Source: an uncultured Opitutia bacterium
GTDB lineage: Bacteria; Verrucomicrobiota; Verrucomicrobiia; Opitutales; Opitutaceae
Length of the DNA: 64,000 nt
Assembly (NCBI GenBank): GCA_937952235.1
Contig: CALFZM010000267.1
Coordinates: 1-64,000 of the forward strand
Reading direction: 5' to 3'
How positions within the stretch are numbered: position 1 is the first letter of the stretch; the number at the start of each line of letters is the position of its first letter. Below, in pieces: positions 27,108-35,360 of this stretch. Under the pieces are notes generated by a model. That model was not told where the DNA came from, ran no database searches, and saw only the letters and a program-made list of their open reading frames with translations. The translations under genes and the position numbers were made by a program.

Positions 27108-28328
27108 TCACAACAATTCCAGCGGATTGCCGGTCCCACCAAACGGCAGCTCGACCCGCGCGCCACCGCGGCGGTGCGACTCGAACGTCGCCATGGTCAG
27201 CTCCACCAGGGTGCGTGCATCGTCGATGCTGCAGAGCGGCGCCCGCCGCTCGCGAATCGCGGCATGGAGGTCGCGCGCGGCCAGTTCGTGACTGCTCACG
27301 AGCCGCGCGACCTCCGGGATCGGATCAGGCACGCCCAGCCCGCCGCTGGTGATCGGCGTCCACGCGCGCGGCGATTTCACCGGTCGGAACGGGTTGCCCG
27401 CGAGAAGCTGCGCGAGCGGCGTCTCGTCCATCCGCAGGTCGATCACACCCTCGGTGCCGATGAGCTGCAGGCCGAAACCGGCGCTCGGCACGCCTGTCCC
27501 TTTGCGCGAATCGAAGAAGATCGGCACATGCGTCGCGGTATCGATGCGCGCGTGGAGTGCGTCGCCGGCTACCTTGCCGATCGCGTCGCCGCCTTCGTGC
27601 AGGTCCGCCTTCGTCGCGGGACGCCCGCCCGTGAGCAACGTACCCGCGCAAGCCATGGGCCGTCCCGTGAAACAGAGCGCGATATTAAGCACGTGCGAGC
27701 CCAGCACCCAGAGGTCGGTGCCCGGACCGCGATTGTCCTCCTTGCCGCGTCCGCGAATCTCGAGCAGCCGGCCAATCACACCCTCGCGCACGAGCCGCTG
27801 CACCACGGGCAGCGCGGGATGATAACGATTGCGGTGCGCCACCGCGACCGCGACGCCGCGCGGCGCGCAGGCGGCGATCATCGCGTCGGCCTCCCCGAGC
27901 GTGCGACACAGTGGTTTCTCCAGGTAGATGCCCTTTGCTCCGGCCTCGGCCGCGGCCTGCGTCATTGCCCCGTGCTGGTCGGCATGACGTGGCGTGACGA
28001 GGACGATGTCGGGCTTCACCTCACCGAGCATCCGGCGGTAGTCGGTGAAAAAACGCGTTCCGGCGAAACGCTTCTGCGCCTTGGCTTGCCCGTCGCGGCC
28101 GGCGTCCGCGACCGCCACGATCTCGGCCTCCGCCGATTTCCGCCAGGGCGTCTCGAGCCCGTGTCCGAAGTCGCCACGGCCCGTGTGGCCGATCACCGCC
28201 ACGCGCCACTTCGGCGGCGGCTCGCCGGCTCGCACCGCGCCGGTGAGCACCAGGGCGCCGGTTCCAGCCGCCAGTTTGAGAAACGACCGACGGGAGGAGG
28301 GCCATGTCCGGGGCGCGACGGGGTTCAC
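27108..28328 (-). CDS. Tat-exported Gfo/Idh/MocA family oxidoreductase
   Basis: A 406-residue protein. A twin-arginine signal (SSRRSFLKLA) and an Ala/Gly-rich hydrophobic stretch come first. A Rossmann NAD(P)-binding domain follows (WRVAVIGHTGRGDFG, then IVAVADAGRDG). Family motifs include EKPLCRTLGEADAM near residue 145. The C-terminal alpha/beta domain is substrate-binding. Such proteins oxidise or isomerise sugars and cyclitols; Tat export with bound cofactor is common in this phylum. The start is GTG 28328. No sugar-utilisation genes adjoin it, so the substrate is open. Confidence 0.85.
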   Translation of the reverse strand: MNPVAPRTWPSSRRSFLKLAAGTGALVLTGAVRAGEPPPKWRVAVIGHTGRGDFGHGLETPWRKSAEAEIVAVADAGRDGQAKAQKRFAGTRFFTDYRRMLGEVKPDIVLVTPRHADQHGAMTQAAAEAGAKGIYLEKPLCRTLGEADAMIAACAPRGVAVAVAHRNRYHPALPVVQRLVREGVIGRLLEIRGRGKEDNRGPGTDLWVLGSHVLNIALCFTGRPMACAGTLLTGGRPATKADLHEGGDAIGKVAGDALHARIDTATHVPIFFDSRKGTGVPSAGFGLQLIGTEGVIDLRMDETPLAQLLAGNPFRPVKSPRAWTPITSGGLGVPDPIPEVARLVSSHELAARDLHAAIRERRAPLCSIDDARTLVELTMATFESHRRGGARVELPFGGTGNPLELL

Positions 28329-28357
28329 GAAACCACGACAAAACTCGCGCGCGTCAG

Positions 28358-28437
28358 TTCTGCGAGCAGAACGCGCGATGACGCCCTCGGGTTCTCTTGT
28401 TCGATCCAGTCTCGCGCGGAGACGCAGAGGCGCTGAG
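28358..28437 (+). repeat. 80-base dispersed repeat, copy 1
   Basis: It begins TTCTGCGAGCAGAACGCG, including the palindrome TTCTGC-GA-GCAGAA, runs through GATGACGCCCTCGG and TTCTCTTGTTCGATC, and ends GACGCAGAGGCGCTGAG. It differs from copy 2 (35227-35306) at only a few positions. It lies between two minus-strand genes. A CTCAGGCCTCACC-type element follows at 28460-28535. Confidence 0.85.
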
Positions 28438-28573
28438 CCCCAGGAAATCGATCGAACACCTCAGGCCTCACCTCCCACCTCCTAGGCACCGTAACGAGCG
28501 AGGCGGTCGAAAAGGGTGAAGGGTGAGGCGCGAGATGTTCTGGTCGCCCTGGCTGCCCGATGGCGGGAACCGG

Positions 28574-30901
28574 TTACGGCACCTCGTAGACCTCGACCAA
28601 GCCGATGCCGGAGCCGCCGACGCCGCTGACCTGCACGCTGTAGTTCCCGGCGGAGAGCGTGACGAGGAGCGCGGCGTCCTTGGAAGCGGAGGGAAGGGCA
28701 AACGCCCCGACCTGCGCGAAGGCCCCGCTCAATTCGTTCGTCCCGCCCCAGTCGTTGTTTTCGCCCATCTTGCTGGCCCCGGCAAACAGCGCGAGCTGCG
28801 GATCGGCGACGGCGCCGTCGACGCCGAACGCCGCCAGCCCCGGGCCGACCGCGCGGATGAGCAGCTTCACGGGCGTGGCGCCGCCCACGACAAACCCCGC
28901 CGTGAGCCCGGTGCCGAGCTGCTTGAGCACGGAGACGTTCACCAGGCGCGGTGTCGTCGCGGTGAACGCCGCGGCGGGCGTCGCGTCGTAGAGTTCCGCG
29001 ATGACCGCGCCCGCGCCGGTGCCGGAGACTTTGACGGAGTTGTCGCGGGAGGTGATCGTGGCGGTCGCGGCGGCATCGCGGGAGGTGGCACTCGCATACG
29101 CGAAGGCGCCGACGGCGGTCATCGCGTTGGCGAGTGCGGGCACGCCGCCCCAGTCGTTGTTTTCGCCGGTCTTGGCGGCGCCGGCGAAGAGCTCGAGCTT
29201 CGGGTCGGCGAGCGCGCCGGACACCCCGAGCGCGCCCAACGACGGGCCGGCCGCGCGCACGAGCAGGGGCTTGGCGCCGACGGTGCCCGTACCTCCGACG
29301 ACATAGCCCATGGTGAACGCATCGTTGGCATCGGCGAGACCGGTGAGAATGGAGAGGTTCACCAGGCGCCCGGAGCTGCTGACCGGGCCAACCGAGAGCG
29401 TGGCGGGCTCACTGGTCGTGGGGCCTGCGGCGTTGGTGACCACCAACTGATAGTTGCCCGCGCTCGCGGCGGTGACGTTGGCGAGGCTGAGCGTCGCGCC
29501 AGTCGCACCGGGGATCGCCACTCCGTCCTTCATCCACTGGTAGGTGGGCGAGGTCACGCTGGTGACGGGCGGGGCGAGGATGACGCTGGTGCCGGTGCCG
29601 ACATTCCGGGAGGCGAGAGAGCCAATTTCCGGACGAGCGGTGGCGAACAGATTGCCGGCGGGAGGATTGAGCGTGCTCAGGATGGGATTGAGGGCGGCCT
29701 GGACGTCTCGCTCCATGCTGCCGGGATCAGCCGTCGCCGTGTTGAAGAGGAGCATATAAGTCACGCCGTTGCGTTGCCTCACCATGAAAGACTTGGCGCC
29801 GGGCAGGGAACCTTCGTGGGTCCACGAGGCGTTGGTGCCGAGACCGTTCGTGAAGTTGAACACCTCGATGCCACTGGCATAGTGCTGACCGGAAGGGTAG
29901 GCGGTGATGACGTTCGCAGGCGGCGGAGTCGTCCATTGGACGAGTGAGGCCGGCGTGAGGATTTCCGCGGGACCCCGGTTGCTCCCGTCAAGGGCACAGA
30001 GCATCCGGACGTAATCCACGGCCGAGGAGGTCCACCCGCCGCTGCCGAGGCGCACCTCCAGCGACAAGCCGCCGTAAGGATAGGGCACGAGTGCCGCGGT
30101 CGGTGGGAACACCGAACGCACGAGCGGGGCACCGGGGTAGTCGTAGTAACGCACCTCCCCCGGGTGCCGATCGGCCAGCAACGAGCGACCGGGGAGCAGG
30201 CGCGTGACGCCGGCCTTGGCGAGAATGGCCGAGCGCGTGAAATCGGCGTAGGTCTGGCCGCTGGCCTTGGCGATGACGGCCTCCAGCACGCCGTAGCCGA
30301 AGTTGCTGTAGGCCTGCCTCGTGCCCGGATCGTAATCGAGGCGCTGCCCGATGACGTAGCGAATGGTGGCGGTCAGGTCGCCAGGAGAGGCCAGCCCGGA
30401 AGCGGCGGCGATCGCCGCGGTTTGCGCCATGTAGTCGGGGCTGATCGTCCGGTCCCAGCCGCCGGTATGCTGGAGCAGGTGCTGGACGGTGATATTCTGC
30501 ACCCGAGGGTCGACGTTGGTCGCGCTCGGGAAGGCGGTGAGCCCGAGATAGGGAAACACCTTGAGGTCGAGGGTCAGCCTGCCCTGTTCGAGCAGGACCA
30601 GGGTGGCCAGGGCGGTGAGCGGCTTGGACGTGCTGGCGATGCGAAAGAGCGAATCGGGCTGCACCGGAGTGCCCGCCTCCCGGTCGGCGAGACCATAGCC
30701 ACGCGCGAGCATGAGCCGCCCGTTGAAGGACACCGCGAGCTGGGCTCCCGGGCTGCTGAAACGCGCCATCAGGCCCAGCACCGCAGGGTCGAAGCGCTCC
30801 ATGCCGGGCAGCGCGGGCCCGGTGATGGTGGGAGTTTGCGCGGGAAGCGGGGCAAGGCCGATCAGCAGCGCGAGTCCGGCCGGGCGTAGGAAGGAATTCA
30901 T
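28574..30901 (-). CDS. Exported serine hydrolase (beta-lactamase class C fold) with Ig-like and tandem C-terminal domains
   Basis: A 775-residue protein. A short signal peptide (residues 1-21) precedes a beta-lactamase/DD-peptidase-like domain (about 35-405), with the catalytic SxxK (STSK, 90-93), HTGG (145-148) and YSN (198-200). HEGSLPGAK near 362 stands at the KTG position. An Ig-like domain (about 435-510; YQWMKDGVAIPGATGATL) follows. Then come two repeats of about 125 residues, each with LLVRA or LLIRA, GPSL or GPGL, and ENNDWGG. The class includes esterases and peptidases; the substrate is unknown. The C-terminal modules probably mediate surface or polymer contact. It is divergent from the sigma factor gene. 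Confidence 0.88.
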   Translation of the reverse strand: MNSFLRPAGLALLIGLAPLPAQTPTITGPALPGMERFDPAVLGLMARFSSPGAQLAVSFNGRLMLARGYGLADREAGTPVQPDSLFRIASTSKPLTALATLVLLEQGRLTLDLKVFPYLGLTAFPSATNVDPRVQNITVQHLLQHTGGWDRTISPDYMAQTAAIAAASGLASPGDLTATIRYVIGQRLDYDPGTRQAYSNFGYGVLEAVIAKASGQTYADFTRSAILAKAGVTRLLPGRSLLADRHPGEVRYYDYPGAPLVRSVFPPTAALVPYPYGGLSLEVRLGSGGWTSSAVDYVRMLCALDGSNRGPAEILTPASLVQWTTPPPANVITAYPSGQHYASGIEVFNFTNGLGTNASWTHEGSLPGAKSFMVRQRNGVTYMLLFNTATADPGSMERDVQAALNPILSTLNPPAGNLFATARPEIGSLASRNVGTGTSVILAPPVTSVTSPTYQWMKDGVAIPGATGATLSLANVTAASAGNYQLVVTNAAGPTTSEPATLSVGPVSSSGRLVNLSILTGLADANDAFTMGYVVGGTGTVGAKPLLVRAAGPSLGALGVSGALADPKLELFAGAAKTGENNDWGGVPALANAMTAVGAFAYASATSRDAAATATITSRDNSVKVSGTGAGAVIAELYDATPAAAFTATTPRLVNVSVLKQLGTGLTAGFVVGGATPVKLLIRAVGPGLAAFGVDGAVADPQLALFAGASKMGENNDWGGTNELSGAFAQVGAFALPSASKDAALLVTLSAGNYSVQVSGVGGSGIGLVEVYEVP

Positions 30902-31091
30902 GGCAGCGAAAAGGTGCGGGCGCGAGCCGACGAAGGGCAGGCGCGTCCGAGCTTTCTTCCCGATGCGCGGGCCCGGGTTTCAGGAAATCTCGCCGTTGCC
31001 GGCGCCTTGCGGAAACGGCGCGCGGAGCGGGCGCACACGGCGGCGACATCCCGTACAGGCCAGGCGGGATTTGGGCTCGCATCACCTCGCG

Positions 31092-31856
31092 GTGGAAAAA
31101 TATCCCTGGGGCGTGCAGTTTCCGACCACGCGCTGGGATGAACTCGCGATGGCATCGCTTCATGGCGACGCGGAGTCGCGCCGCGCGCTCGACGAATTCT
31201 GCCGTCGTTACTGGGGGCCGGTGAACAAGTTCATCCGGCGCCAGGGCCATTCCGAAACCGAGGCGGCCGATCTCACGCAGGAGTTCTTCCTGAACTTCCT
31301 CGAGGCGCGCTCGTGGCGCCGCGCGGATCCGCAGCAGGGCAAGTTCCGCACGTTCCTGCTCGGCGCGCTGGTGCACCGCCTTGCCAAGGCCCGTGCGCAC
31401 CGCGACCGGCTGAAGCGCGGCGGAGGCACCGAGATCGTCGGCTTCGAGGAGTCGGCCGGCCCGCGCGACGGGGAGGCGGGCATGCCCACCGTGGCACCCG
31501 CGGAAGCGGAGCACTTCGATCGGGAATGGGCGCTCGAGATTCTGGGTTCGGCGCTCACCGAGGTGCGTGCCGACTACGCGGCGCGGGACAAGCTGCGGCT
31601 CTATGAGGCGCTGAAATGCTACCTTGGCACGCAGCCGACCGCTCCGGCGTATGAATCGGTGGCGGCAGAGCTGGGCCTCGCGCTTGCGGCCTTGAAAACG
31701 GAGGTCTTCCGCATGCGCCAGGCGTTTCGCACCGCCCTGCACCGCGAGATCGGCCGCACGGTGAACGATCCGAGGCAGGTGCAGGACGAGCTGCGCTACC
31801 TGCGCAACGTGATGGCCAGCCAGCTGCCGGGCATGCGCGGATCGGACGAAACCTGA
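31092..31856 (+). CDS. ECF-like sigma factor coupled to a Ser/Thr kinase
   Basis: About 254 residues from GTG 31092. FPTTRW near residue 10 is typical of ECF sigma factors of Planctomycetes and Verrucomicrobia that adjoin Ser/Thr kinases. Region 2 has RRYWGPVNKFI and EAADLTQEFFLNF, where canonical ECF factors have DAED, then FRTFLLGALVHRLAKA. Region 4 lies at about 180-230 (YESVAAELGLALAALKTEVFRMRQAFR). The stop is followed one base later by the kinase start, so the two are co-translated. It is inferred that phosphorylation by the kinase modulates the sigma factor, as reported for other kinase-linked ECF groups. The start is uncertain; GTG 31113 is an alternative. Confidence 0.82.
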   Translation: MEKYPWGVQFPTTRWDELAMASLHGDAESRRALDEFCRRYWGPVNKFIRRQGHSETEAADLTQEFFLNFLEARSWRRADPQQGKFRTFLLGALVHRLAKARAHRDRLKRGGGTEIVGFEESAGPRDGEAGMPTVAPAEAEHFDREWALEILGSALTEVRADYAARDKLRLYEALKCYLGTQPTAPAYESVAAELGLALAALKTEVFRMRQAFRTALHREIGRTVNDPRQVQDELRYLRNVMASQLPGMRGSDET

Positions 31857-31857
31857 A

Positions 31858-34800
31858 GTGCTGAAACGGGAAGAACTCCTGCGCGGAGGGTTCCGGCCAA
31901 CGCCGCGCCGACCGCAAATGCCCGCCATGCCGCGCGAGAACTCTTTCCCCGCCTGCACCCAATGCGGCTGCACCGTGAGCACGGCCGAGACCGAATTCCT
32001 CTGCCCGGTCTGCCTCTTCGACGGCCTGGACCTGCCCGAGGAATCCGACGCGGCCGCGGCGCTGACTCCAACCCCCGAACGTCCGCGTTCGCTCCTGCCC
32101 ATCCAGGGTCACACCGTGGTGGCCGAGCTTGCGCGGGGCGGGATGGGCGTGGTCTATCGCGCGCGCCAGTGGGAGCCGGAACGCGAGGTCGCGCTCAAGA
32201 TGCTGCTCCCGTTCTCCGCCGCGTCGGCCGACATGCGCGCGCGCTTCCAGCGCGAGGCGCAGGCGCTCAGCGCGCTCGAGCACCCTGCCATCCTGCCGAT
32301 CTACGGCATGGGCGAGCACGACGGGCTGCCCTGGTTCACGATGAAGCTCGCGACCGGCGGCAACCTCGCCGAGCGCGTGTCGGCTCTGCGCGGCCGGTGG
32401 CGCGAGATCGCCGCGCTCGTGGGAACCCTGGCCGACGCCGTGCAGTTCGCGCACGACCGCGGCGTGCTGCACCGCGACCTCAAACCGGGCAACATTCTCT
32501 TCGATGAGGCGGGCCAGCCGTACGTCGCGGACTTCGGGCTGGCGAAACTGATCCACGAGGATGCCGCGCACACGCAGACCGCACTGGCGCTCGGCACACC
32601 CACCTACCTCGCACCCGAAGTCGCCGCGAGCTCGGCGCACCGCGGCACGGTGGCAAGCGATGTCTACAGCCTCGGCGCGGTGCTCTTCGAGCTGCTGGCC
32701 GGACACCCGCCGTTCCAGGCGGACGGCCTGCCCGCGCTGCTCGCGCGCATCGTGTCGGAGGAGGCGCGGTTTCCCGACGCGGTGGCGGCCGCCGCGATCC
32801 CGCGCGATCTCCGCGTGATCGCGCTCCGCTGCCTCGCAAAGAATCCCGCGCACCGGTACGCCAGCGCGCGGGAGCTGGCGGAGGAGCTGCGCCGCTATCT
32901 GGGAGGCGAGCCGATCCTGGCCCGGCCCGTGGGCGCGGGGGAAAGACTGTGGCGCTGGTCGCGCCGCCAGCCGGCGTTGGCGACGGCCCTGGCCGCCTGT
33001 GTCGTGATCGCCATCGCCGGCGCCGCGGGCGTCTGGCGCCAGCTAAGGCAGACCGAAGCCGCGCGGGCCGTTGCGGTCCAGAAGACCGAAGCGGAGCAAG
33101 CGCAGCGAGTCCGGGCGGAGACGGCCCAGCGCCAGGCGGAGCAGAGCGAGCGGGTGATGCGGCAGAATCTCTATGCCGCCGACATGCTCGCGGTGCAGCG
33201 GGCGCTCGCCGAGCACGACCTCGGCACCGCGCGGCTGTTGCTCGAAACCCATCGGCCGCCCGCCGGCCAGCCGGACCTGCGCGGCTTCGAGTGGCGGTAT
33301 TTCTGGGGGCGGGCCCAGCCGGGAAACTTCCTGACGCTTGCGCACGAAGGCCACGAGGTGAGCGCACTCGCGTTTTCCCCCGACGGTGCGTCGCTGGCGT
33401 ATGCGAGCCGGCAGGTCATGGTGCATGACACGGCGACGTTCCAGCTCCAGGCGCGCATCCCCATGCCCAGCACCCAGTCGTTCGCGTTCGTGCCCGGGAT
33501 GAAGCACGTGATGTTCCTGGGCAATCGCGAGCACGATGTGCATATCTGGGCGGCGAACGCCCCCAACCCGTTCCAGATCGTCAGGCCGCGAGTGGGACGC
33601 TGGCCCAACGTCGCGATCCGGCCGGCGGTCGGCCCGCTCGTGCTCGCGGTCGGAACTCACCCCAACTTCACCACGAACACCGAGGGCCGGACGGTGATCT
33701 TCACCATCAATCACCCGCGCGAACTCACCACGGGCGGACGGCGGCAGGTCCTGCCGGACGCGGGCGGCGTGGTCGCGTTTTCGCCGGATGGCCGGCTGCT
33801 CGCGACCGGATCGTGGCAGGGCAAGATCACGCTCTGGGAGCCGCTGACCGGCGCGGCGGTGAAGACGCTGGGCAACGCCCGCCGCGTCATCAGTCTTCGG
33901 TTTTCGCCGGACGGGCGGACCTTGGTCGCGTGCAGCCACGACGACAGCGCATGGCTGTTCGACGTCGAGAGCGGCACGCAACGCCCCGTCGCTCGCGCGC
34001 ACGCCGGCCGGGTGGTCGACGCCGAGATTTCTCCGGATGGCCGGACCCTCGCCACCGGCGCAACCGATCAGACGGTGCGGCTCTGGGACATGGCGACCGG
34101 GCGGGAAACCGCCCGCTTTGCCGGCCATAGCTACACGGTGTCGCGCGTCGCGTGGTCTCCGGACGGGAACGTCCTCGCGAGCGGCGGGCAGGACGGCACC
34201 GTGCGACTCTGGCGGGTGGACGGCACCGCCGCCGCGGAGGAGGAGCCGATTCCAGGACACAGTTCCCGGCGCATGTTTGCACCTGACGGTCGGCGATGGG
34301 TGGTGAGCCATCCCGACGGCAAGACCGCGCTGCACGGCTACCCCAACCTCGAGCGAATCGCGGGCCCGAACGAGCTGGGTCGACCGGTGGGATTTGGCCG
34401 CAGGGAGGGCGAAAGCGCTTTCTTCACTCTGCGGACGAAGCGGGATAACGACTCCGAACTCGCCCGCTGGGCGTCGACCGACTTGCGCGCGCTCGGCGCC
34501 ACGCCGTTGGCCGGAGCGGAGATGCCGCTGCTGTCACCGGTCCTTTCCGCGGATGGCGGCAGATTCGCCGCGGGCCTGGGCCGGGGAGAAATCGGCCTTT
34601 GGGATCTTTCATCGCCCCAGCACGCCCTGCAGCGCTTGCAGCTGCCGGTCCCTCAGGCCAGCACGACTCTGGCATTGGAGTTCTCGCCCGACGGCCGCCG
34701 GCTCGCCGCAAGCTTCATGGACTCGACCAGCGTTTACCTCTGGGAAATCGCCGGCACGCCGGGCTACCGCGAGCTGACCGGACACAAAGGCTTCGTGACG

Positions 34801-35187
34801 CACCTGCTTTTCACCGCGGACGGCCAGACTTTGGCGAGCGCTGATGGCGATAAGGTGATCAAGCTCTGGTCCGTCGCCGACGGAAAGGAAACGGGTTCGC
34901 TTCTGGGCCATCGGTTAGGCGTGCTCGGCCTCGATATTTCTTCGGATGGGAGAACGGTGGCGTCGGTCTCCGGCGATCAAACGCTCCGGCTGTGGAATCT
35001 CGCGACCCGCCGCGAAGTGGCCCGCTTCGAACTACCGGTCCCGGCCCATACGGTCGCGTTTGCGCCCGATGGCACCGGCCTGCTCTACGAGCGGCGCGAC
35101 TCTGACTCGCCGCGGATACTCATCCACCGGGCCCCCGGTCTGCGCGCAACGGATACCGGCCCGTCGCCAAGCCCGGGCGCGCCGTAG
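31858..35187 (+). CDS. Transmembrane Ser/Thr protein kinase with zinc ribbon and WD40 sensor
   Basis: A 1109-residue protein. An N-terminal Cys cluster (CTQCGC at 33-38 and CPVC at 49-52) resembles a zinc ribbon. The Hanks-type kinase domain (about 83-355) has the glycine loop ARGGMGVVYRA, catalytic Lys in VALK (114), HRDLKPGN (205-212), DFGLAK (225-230) and APE. One membrane helix (about 370-390) is followed by a coiled-coil-like stretch. The remaining ~650 residues form WD40-like repeats (FSPDGRxLA...LWD), probably extracytoplasmic beta-propellers. GTG 31858 is one base after the sigma stop; ATG 31918 is an alternative. All catalytic residues are present, so it should be active. Confidence 0.93.
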   Translation: MLKREELLRGGFRPTPRRPQMPAMPRENSFPACTQCGCTVSTAETEFLCPVCLFDGLDLPEESDAAAALTPTPERPRSLLPIQGHTVVAELARGGMGVVYRARQWEPEREVALKMLLPFSAASADMRARFQREAQALSALEHPAILPIYGMGEHDGLPWFTMKLATGGNLAERVSALRGRWREIAALVGTLADAVQFAHDRGVLHRDLKPGNILFDEAGQPYVADFGLAKLIHEDAAHTQTALALGTPTYLAPEVAASSAHRGTVASDVYSLGAVLFELLAGHPPFQADGLPALLARIVSEEARFPDAVAAAAIPRDLRVIALRCLAKNPAHRYASARELAEELRRYLGGEPILARPVGAGERLWRWSRRQPALATALAACVVIAIAGAAGVWRQLRQTEAARAVAVQKTEAEQAQRVRAETAQRQAEQSERVMRQNLYAADMLAVQRALAEHDLGTARLLLETHRPPAGQPDLRGFEWRYFWGRAQPGNFLTLAHEGHEVSALAFSPDGASLAYASRQVMVHDTATFQLQARIPMPSTQSFAFVPGMKHVMFLGNREHDVHIWAANAPNPFQIVRPRVGRWPNVAIRPAVGPLVLAVGTHPNFTTNTEGRTVIFTINHPRELTTGGRRQVLPDAGGVVAFSPDGRLLATGSWQGKITLWEPLTGAAVKTLGNARRVISLRFSPDGRTLVACSHDDSAWLFDVESGTQRPVARAHAGRVVDAEISPDGRTLATGATDQTVRLWDMATGRETARFAGHSYTVSRVAWSPDGNVLASGGQDGTVRLWRVDGTAAAEEEPIPGHSSRRMFAPDGRRWVVSHPDGKTALHGYPNLERIAGPNELGRPVGFGRREGESAFFTLRTKRDNDSELARWASTDLRALGATPLAGAEMPLLSPVLSADGGRFAAGLGRGEIGLWDLSSPQHALQRLQLPVPQASTTLALEFSPDGRRLAASFMDSTSVYLWEIAGTPGYRELTGHKGFVTHLLFTADGQTLASADGDKVIKLWSVADGKETGSLLGHRLGVLGLDISSDGRTVASVSGDQTLRLWNLATRREVARFELPVPAHTVAFAPDGTGLLYERRDSDSPRILIHRAPGLRATDTGPSPSPGAP

Positions 35188-35226
35188 TGCGTCGGAGAAC
35201 CATCGAGCCTGAGGTGTTATCCTTCT

Positions 35227-35306
35227 TTCTGCGAGCAGAACGCGAGATGACGCCCTCGGCTTCTCTTGTTCGATCAAGTCTCGCGCGAAGACGCAGAGGC
35301 GCTGAG
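35227..35306 (+). repeat. 80-base dispersed repeat, copy 2
   Basis: It begins TTCTGCGAGCAGAACGCG and ends GACGCAGAGGCGCTGAG, with few differences from copy 1 at 28358-28437. It lies 40 bases after the kinase stop. Its right end (from 35279) pairs with CTCCGCGCCTCCGCTGCTCC and following bases up to 35353, giving a possible stem between the convergent kinase and deacetylase genes. Confidence 0.85.
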
Positions 35307-35360
35307 AGCCAGAAAAACCAGTCCTTCTCCGCGCCTCCGCTGCTCCGCGCGAGCCATCTG

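Noticed and set aside
26839..27291. Small genes encoded within the two-hairpin repeats
   Set aside because: The same peptides occur in other copies only because the DNA is repeated; frames differ between copies and no ribosome binding sites support them.
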